Below are positions 57,576 through 64,000 of a DNA stretch of 64,000 nt, one piece after another. Each line of letters begins with the position of its first letter. Within the stretch, counting starts at the first letter, position 1. The stretch is taken from positions 178,065,446 to 178,129,445 of the forward strand of contig JAHLJT010000631.1 in assembly GCA_031308135.1 (NCBI GenBank). Reading direction: 5' to 3'. A program made the position numbers and the translations under genes. Source of the stretch: Acheta domesticus. Its lineage: Eukaryota; Arthropoda; Insecta; Orthoptera; Gryllidae. The notes under the pieces were generated by a model that was given only the letters and a program-made list of their open reading frames with translations, did not search any database and was not told where the DNA came from.

Positions 57576-58739
57576 TCTGAATATCAAATTGGAATGTAAG
57601 AATGGCATTCCGCCGCTCAGCATCCAAATTTCTGTGAATTACTCTCATTGTTGTGACATTGTTAGCTGTATGAAAAGCAGTCATAATTGTCAAATTTGTG
57701 TTGATATTTGTTTGAAAATATTTAGTTTTCTCACCAAATGTTGAAAGATTTGTAATGAATTTTACAAAATTGCTAAGAAATATATGTTAATTCGGAGAGA
57801 AATTGTGTCATAAATAGTATTACATAATCATTACTAAAGGCGAGAAAGTTCGTGCAGATTTAACACCACTAGTCAAATACAACGTTGTTGTCAGAAAAGA
57901 CGCCATGGATATTTGAGAGCAGCATGTGTGATATTCTATCACAAATATACAAACTAAACGACTCTCATTCATTTTCGTGGTCTTGTATCTTTCATACACT
58001 TTTGCGTTACCATCCAATTTTTCTTTCGTGCGTACCAATAGCACCTGCTAACTCTCCGGTATCTCTGTTGCGATTATGTCTTGTGACGGCAGCAGAAGTA
58101 ACTATTCGGTGAGATCTGCAGGGAGGGGAAGCAACGTTCAGTATAACAGCTTCCTGGAAATAGAATCACTCAAAGCTGGTGATGATCAATGGTCCCAAGA
58201 AAAGTCAGTAATTTGCTCTTCAGGCTAGCTCTCTTCGCCACCACAAGTCGGGTGAACTTCGCTCGTAAAAATCATTCAAGTGATGCGAGATGTGAACATG
58301 GCCATCAGCACAATGCAATGGGAAACAAGTCTCATTTATCTTGACAACCTTCCTTCTTGTGTTTAGGGTGAATTTAGTACTTGTTTGTTTCTGATGAATG
58401 TTTTACGTGAATCAGTGATCTTGTTGATGGCGTCAACATAAGTACTATAGTTGATAATAGATTACACAGGTCTATAACAGAAAACATTTCGAAATTTGAT
58501 TTGATAAAATCATCTGATCTTTATGTTTTTTAGTGTGCTGAAACCGAAAGTGAGGTCAGTTTTCCTGTATCACGTACAGGTTTTTTTCAATCTCAAGTCC
58601 AATCTCTAAAGATAGTTGTTAGAACGGCATAAGAAAGCAGAATCGGCTGACAGTTTTTATTTATTTACAAGTTATTAACAATACCAAATGCATTGTTTCG
58701 TACTGATATAAGCTTGCCAGAGTAAACAATGATGCATAT
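57576..58739. other. AT-rich spacer
   Basis: Nothing recognised. Confidence 0.4.
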
Positions 58740-59285
58740 TTAATTGTAATTTTTATGAAACGTGTTCTTTTCTCCTAGAAACGTCTTCGTGCGCTTCCAA
58801 GAACATGACTCTTCAGGTGTTTGATGATGTGGCATCCAGCAATTGTCCGCCATCATGTTCAAATTCCACATACCCTGATACGTACGTTCTATCCCCTTGA
58901 TGTCCTGATGGGATCTTTCCCCTTGTTCTTCACTGACATTCCCCAGGTTTTTCGGAAAACTGTCCACACGCGAGTGTACGAAGTGAACCTCTAGCTCATG
59001 TGGCAACCAAGTATTTGAAAAGCCTTCAGCATGCCTTCCACGATATATCTGTAGTTAGGAACGTTTACGTTACCAAGGAACTTGTCAACAACCTCTTTAA
59101 AAGAATTCCAGGCCTCCCTCTCCGTCTCCTCCATGGTCTGAGCAAAATGTGTATCTGAGAAAAAGTTTTTTGATGTCTGGGCCTACAAAGATTCCTTATT
59201 TTTTAGCGTCACTTAAACCAGGAAACATGGTGCATAAGTCCTTGAAACATTCACTTTCTTCTGTGATGAAATCTGTTATATTTCT
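58740..59285 (-). pseudogene. Fragment of a dispersed TE-associated animal protein family
   Basis: On the minus strand, pieces in shifting frames spell a block I recognise from many unnamed insect, cnidarian and arachnid proteins. They are DFITEESECFKDLC, GIFVGPDIKKLF, EAWNSFKEVVDKFLGN, NYRYIVEGMLKAFQILGC, HFVHSRVDSFPKNLG and SEEQGERSHQDIKG. A final MADNCW block follows. The function of the family is unknown. It occurs in high copy and probably belongs to a transposable element. There is a stop after SDAKK, a frameshift after IKKLF and a one-base frameshift after CHMS (about 58995), so this copy is dead. Confidence 0.7.
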
Positions 59286-61640
59286 GTGGTACTTCTTTAT
59301 TATGCACCGTGACAGTTTACAAGTGGTTTAAATTAGAAAAAAATATTTACGAACATAATTTCCATAAATGGAAGCTATGGTATTGTTGCAGTGACAAAAG
59401 ACATGCAGTGGCGTTGGATCTGTGTATATTATGCCGCAAGTAACACATAATTTAGCATAGTCCGAGCCAGCCAATGCAAACAAATAAAATAATTTATTTT
59501 AAGTGAGGTGCAAACGAGAACTACAATGGTAGAACGGCGTGGAATCTCAATAGCACAAAGTGACGTCAATGAACAGTTGAATGTTAGCAATGTGGATGAT
59601 ATGGAAAATAATAAAATAGAGACAGTTTTAAGGCTTTTAAGAAAATGGACCTTTCTTTCCAATTTTGCCGATGAATTCCTTGAGGGCCGGACGTGAGCAA
59701 ATAAGCAACGGAGTTAGAAAACGTGATTTTCGTGTTGAAACAATGTGTCAAACAAAACACGGGACAGACAGTTTTTTGTTAAAAAGTTTTCGTGGTAAAT
59801 AAAAATTTCGTGGTGATTAAAAATTTCGTGGTCTGCCAGATAGTCAGACGAGACAGAGTTTCCGTGGGGAATGTATCATGGTTTGGATCACATGAGGAGT
59901 CATTGTTGTTAGAGGACGCATCATGTTTGCGTGAAAAATGATAAATAGATTCGTAGTTTGAATATGAGTATCGGGATTCGAATGGGAAATGTTATATCAA
60001 GCTATGGTGTGAGCTGGCGAAATGAAATGCACATATCCAGCAGCAGTGGAAGAAAATGGGGTTTGATTGGCAGCGGAATTTCCAGCGTTGCAGAATCTGT
60101 AGGGAAGTGAATTAACTTTCTTTGATTCAGCTGAGTGAACGCACGTATATAATAGCAAGGTCAAGCTTGTTAAAATTTTAATTCGAAAAGAAAAGTATTT
60201 CTTTTTGGTAATGATAACTTTGAATGGCCATACGAAAAAAACATGCGCGCAGAATGAATGTAGTACTGAAACTTTTTGTGTGTGTGTGTGAAAGTAATAT
60301 TTTGGTGTTATTATTTATGTGTTTCAAGTGTAAGTAATAAGTTAAGTTAAGTGTTTTGTGTGTAAAGTAATAATTTATGTGTTTTGTTTCTCTGGTGTCT
60401 ATATTAAATATCTCATTGGATACTTCACGGATAAAGTTAGTTGACGAAGGAGATTAATTTCAGGAAAACAGAAATTAAATAAATCAGAGCACCGTTGATG
60501 GTGGCTTTTAAATTGATATTTACGTGTATCATTTGCAGTAGTATCCCACCGTAGAAATAATCACTGTACCTGTTAAGACGGCTTTGCCGTTTCCACAATC
60601 CTACAAATTTTCTGAAACGGTTTAAGATGTTTGTGTCCCATGCTCGTGTATTCAGAGTCACGGCGAATTAGATTTTCATTGTAATTATAAAAATTAACAT
60701 CCCACCACGAGGAGGTGTTTACGGTCGCTGCCTAATATGTGGCAAAGAAAGATAAAATTATTATCCTTCTCGTTCATATTATATTATTGTCATTGTCAAT
60801 TATTATTAAGAGAAGTGTTTACAGTGGCACGCCAACGTAGGCCGAATAAGAGTAGTATTATTGTTATTATTTAATTTATTAACAAACAAACACGCCCAAA
60901 CACGCCGGACAAGACGTTTACTGTACTCACCACCGATAAAACAGAAGTACTAGCAACACAACGCCCATGAGACATTTTTTCAAAACGCACTATCAAATTT
61001 CAGAAAACCTTTTTAATCACTTTGAAGCAACTAGATGATCTAAGTGAATACATTCACTTCCATTGACGAAACTGGACTGGGAGAATGAGCAACAAAGTGG
61101 GCTACAATTTCCATATATAACCATTGCCATCTTGATTAACTTCAGAAGGGGACTACCGAGAAAAAATAACAATTACCTTCCTATCTGAACAGAACCTTCA
61201 TGACCACACCACCTATTTAGATAGAGTTATGGGAAACAACATAAGTGTTTAAAATGTTAGAAATCGTTTAAAAAGAAATATAGGTTACCAATGTAAATAT
61301 GTGCATATGCTACAAAATAGGAATTATGTCTCATGGATTTGGAAAAATTCTGTACGTGATGGAGAAGAACGGACTCCATAGTATTTTCAGCATACCAAAA
61401 AGCATAGAGATTAGCCAAAATTATGAAATCCAATTTTTGGTTGTAGACCTGTGTTAATAATCTTAAAAACTATACATACTAACTTTGTAACTTATATGTG
61501 GAATTTATGTGTTGTCATTAATATTAATAATAGTTTAAATCCTCGCGTTAAGCAACCTTCATTTATATTTGATAATCAATTAGACGAGTTGTCCAAATGT
61601 ATTTTCATGGCAATTGTGAAAAGCTACAGTTACGAAGATG
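59286..61640. other. AT-rich spacer
   Basis: A (GT)n run lies near 60277-60291. Near 59787-59830 the phrase TTTCGTGGT recurs. No gene supported. Confidence 0.4.
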
Positions 61641-61921
61641 TCAGTCCGGTTCGAGCTGTCGACGCGAACGCTTCGTTTCCGAGGCAGCTCCTATAGCGTT
61701 CACAACGTAGTGGTCACGTTACTAGTGTTAAGAGTGGCGAGTGCAGTGAAATGACCAAGGAATTTTCATATAGTTTCTTTATGAAGTGCTAAATACTACA
61801 TACAAAAAGTGAGATCAATTTGTGATTAAAAGTCTATGCTCTGGTATCGGCCAGAGCATTACCCATTGATCGAAGTTATTAACGCGCTTAGTGTACTGGC
61901 CTCCACACTATCGCAGTGATC

Positions 61922-62490
61922 ATGAACAAAGATTTAGACTCTACAGCGGAAGCAATTCAAATTGCTTTACGCAAATCAAACGATACCGTGGTAGCCCAAC
62001 AATGGAGATTGATGCAAGCACAACACAAGCAGTTTCAACAATTCTGTCTGAAGCAGGGCATAATTAATCTGCAGATGCAACAACCTCCAGAATTCCAACA
62101 TGCTCCGCAGTTACAACATTCTTCAGTACCGCAGATAAGTAGTCAATTCCTCCAACAAAACGTAAGTAGAGAATCAAATATTACGGAAGAGAACTCTGCC
62201 AAAAGACAAAGAATTCATGATTCTCGAGATATATGTAACGTTCCAGTGTCAAATAGTTACGAAATACTTACGGAAGAAGAACCCTCAAAAGAGCCACACA
62301 ATGTTACCCCACTTGTAAAATTCCCACCCATTCATGTATTAGGTAAAAACTACAAAGTAATTATAGATAACATTAAATTAGTTGCCAAAACGACTTTACC
62401 GCCAAAACACACATAATGGAATCAAGATTTTCTTCACGGATATAGAGGACCTTAGAAATTATAAGAAATTTTGTGAAAGTTAAACAGTGT

Positions 62491-62538
<48 letters not shown>

Positions 62539-63222
62539 ACCCCCACAGTGAAGATTTTTATAGTTACACTAAAAGGAATACCAGAACCTCTAACAGAAAT
62601 CGAACATGTGAAGAATTTAAACGCATCAATTAACCAATTATTGAAGTATATAGACTATATAATAAGCAACGATAGCCATTACAAACATGTGCAGTGGACT
62701 TATCAGAGACTGAAGAAGCAAACTCTATCTATGAAATAAACAAATTTATGAATTGTATCATTCAATTTCAACCTAGAATTAAACAATTGCAATGCAATGT
62801 AATGTTTTTACATTGCTTTGCAATGGCAATCCCTATTCTAAATGTATTGTACCAAACAATTCCAAACAAACTTGTTGTAATTGCGATGAAGGCCACTCCG
62901 CAAATTATCGAGGCTGCCGTGTGTATCAAGAAGTCAGTCGGTCACGGTCAGCATTCCCTTCAGATAAAAATCTCAATAAACCGCATCGGACAGTGAGAGT
63001 CGTGAGCAACCTTCTTTTAATTTAAATAATAATCACTTTCCTCGTCTCTTACAATGCAAGCCATTAGCTTGGCAAATGGCTCAGTCACCTTCATGCCCGC
63101 AACCTTTATTTGACGTAGCTCAGCTCGTAAATACGATAGTAAACCAAGGCATCTCAGCTATAATACTCCAAATTCAAAATATAGTACAGTCGTTAATACC
63201 AATCCTTCAACATGGCAAATAA
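61922..63222 (+). pseudogene. Jockey-like ORF1 (gag) pseudogene
   Basis: ORF1 of Jockey-group LINEs encodes a gag-like RNA-binding protein. The ATG at 61922 opens a 164-codon segment with a Gln-rich stretch and a PPIHVLGKNYKVIIDNIKL block, ending in TAA at 62414-62416. After a (TA)20 expansion, the TVKIFIVTLKGIPEPLTEIE block appears (about 62545-62605). In the frame starting 62792 come two zinc knuckles. The first is CNG-like and degenerate (His replaced by Asn, residues 10-18), and the second, CCNCDEGHSANYRGC (28-42), fits the family consensus CxxCxxxHxxxxxxC. A C-terminal hydrophobic helix ends at ~63222. At least three frame breaks. Confidence 0.8.
62496..62535. repeat. (TA)20 microsatellite inside the ORF1 pseudogene
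   Basis: Uninterrupted TA dinucleotides that split two conserved ORF1 blocks, so the array arose or expanded after the element had lost function. Confidence 0.97.
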
Positions 63223-64000
63223 AATCCAAGAACAAAAATATTAAACTGAATTGCTAACGATGCTAAAGTCAACAAATAATAATCGAACATAAATTTCTTT
63301 CAGAAACTCCAGCCATCCCCCCTCCACACTCGGCAGAAATTATCTAAAACTAACCGACACTGCTCACGATTTTCCAAAGACTAATTCAGACCCCCATAAA
63401 CATCCAGTAGCATTAATTCTCAACAAAATTGAAATAAATAAACAAATAAATAAATTAATACAGTTATTGTACTCCAAAATCAGTATAAGTCCATTTCACA
63501 ACAGTTGAACTGAATTATAAAATTCATCCCTTAAAACAGCCTGTAACAATCAGGAAAACTAGCGTGAAGATGAGAGAGAAAGAGTATTGTTATGTAAATT
63601 GCTAACACCCCGGAAAGGCAGTTTTGCCGAACACAACGTAATAAATAAAAATACAATAAAGAAAACGAATGTGTGTCATATGGTATACAGTAGACCATTC
63701 TTGTTGAGATGGTTTTAACACATAGTGCTCATCCAATGTATTTAGTAGGACCTTGTCTCAGTTGAGATTTTTCTGTCCACATCCTCTCTTCTTATCCCAC
63801 AGTGCCCTTGCAGAGAAAAGAGCTGTTACTAATAAAATGTTCTCAAAGAATTTTCGGGTCTCACTGTCTACCTCATTCGAAATTTCTTAAGTTGACTTCT
63901 CCACCAAAATGTAAACGTTTGAGCAGAAATAGACTCTCTATCTGTGAGGCTCTCGTGAGGCAAGTATTTCACCCTTATGCGCGGTGCGCGTCAATGCCAT
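63223..64000. other. Sequence downstream of ORF1, unidentified
   Basis: If the Jockey-like element were complete, ORF2 would begin here. I see no endonuclease or RT motif. An AAATAAATAAACAAATAAAT run lies near 63430-63460. Confidence 0.35.

Larger units (their letters stand above)
61641..63222 (+). mobile_element. Jockey-like non-LTR retrotransposon, 5' region with ORF1
   Basis: The 5' part of a LINE on the plus strand. A candidate 5' end with TCAGTC (61641-61646, an initiator-like motif of the kind used by internal promoters of Jockey-group elements) is followed by a GC-richer leader. A decayed gag-like ORF1 runs to about 63222. ORF2, with endonuclease and RT, is not recognisable in the remaining 780 bp, so it is deleted, very decayed or beyond the window. 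The exact 5' end is an inference. Confidence 0.62.

Overview
This looks like ordinary nuclear DNA from an animal, most likely a hemimetabolous insect. It is AT-rich, mostly non-coding and dense in decayed transposons. It carries R4/Dong-like, Jockey-like and Tc1-like remnants, a hAT-type MITE and two tRNA-derived SINE families of the kind common in insects. Order-level placement (cockroach, termite or stick insect are possible) is a guess. No intact host gene, tRNA, rRNA or CRISPR array could be supported. Nearly all recognisable coding sequence is retrotransposon or transposase debris, and the long open frames elsewhere are by-products of low-complexity or GC-rich DNA. There is one 100-N assembly gap (43613-43712).

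Layout. 0-2.7 kb: two CpG-rich islands separated by a purine-rich satellite, then AT-rich DNA. 2.7-6.8 kb: two R4/Dong-like LINE remnants in tandem on the minus strand, each with its 3' end abutting an (AAT)n array. 7-8.7 kb: CpG-rich patch, a ~650 bp polypyrimidine tract, and a SINE (family B). 9.5-13.3 kb: small duplications, a CpG-rich island, a CTCGCC-type hexamer satellite, and a 258 bp hAT-type MITE with a perfect 8 bp target duplication. 15.8-17.1 kb: probable hAT-related remnant. 23.2 kb: SINE-B. 27.4-28.7 kb: 3' half of another LINE with a 241 bp-period duplication in its 3' UTR. 30-36.3 kb: several CpG-rich islands, a SINE-A with target duplication, and a GTCT satellite. 38.4-40 kb: GC-rich island and two SINE-B copies. 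42.5 kb: second SINE-A. 45.6-47 kb: a third, older R4/Dong-like fragment running into a Tc1-like transposase pseudogene. 48.3-50.8 kb: SINE-B abutting a 15 bp G-rich minisatellite, a TA microsatellite, and a diverged repeat pair whose first member holds a 365 bp MITE with a paralogous empty site. 54.4-57.6 kb: a 94 bp near-identical direct duplication, both copies ending at fold-back symmetry. 58.7-59.3 kb: fragment of a dispersed TE-associated protein family. 61.6-63.2 kb: Jockey-like ORF1 (gag) pseudogene.

The pieces do not form a pathway. They record successive insertions, some nested, into a gene-poor region. The best leads are structural: tandem R4/Dong-like insertions in (AAT)n, two MITEs dated by target-site evidence, two multi-copy SINE families, the fold-back-bounded duplication, and an unusually high density of CpG-rich islands without recognisable genes. 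All family assignments were made by eye and would need a database search to confirm.
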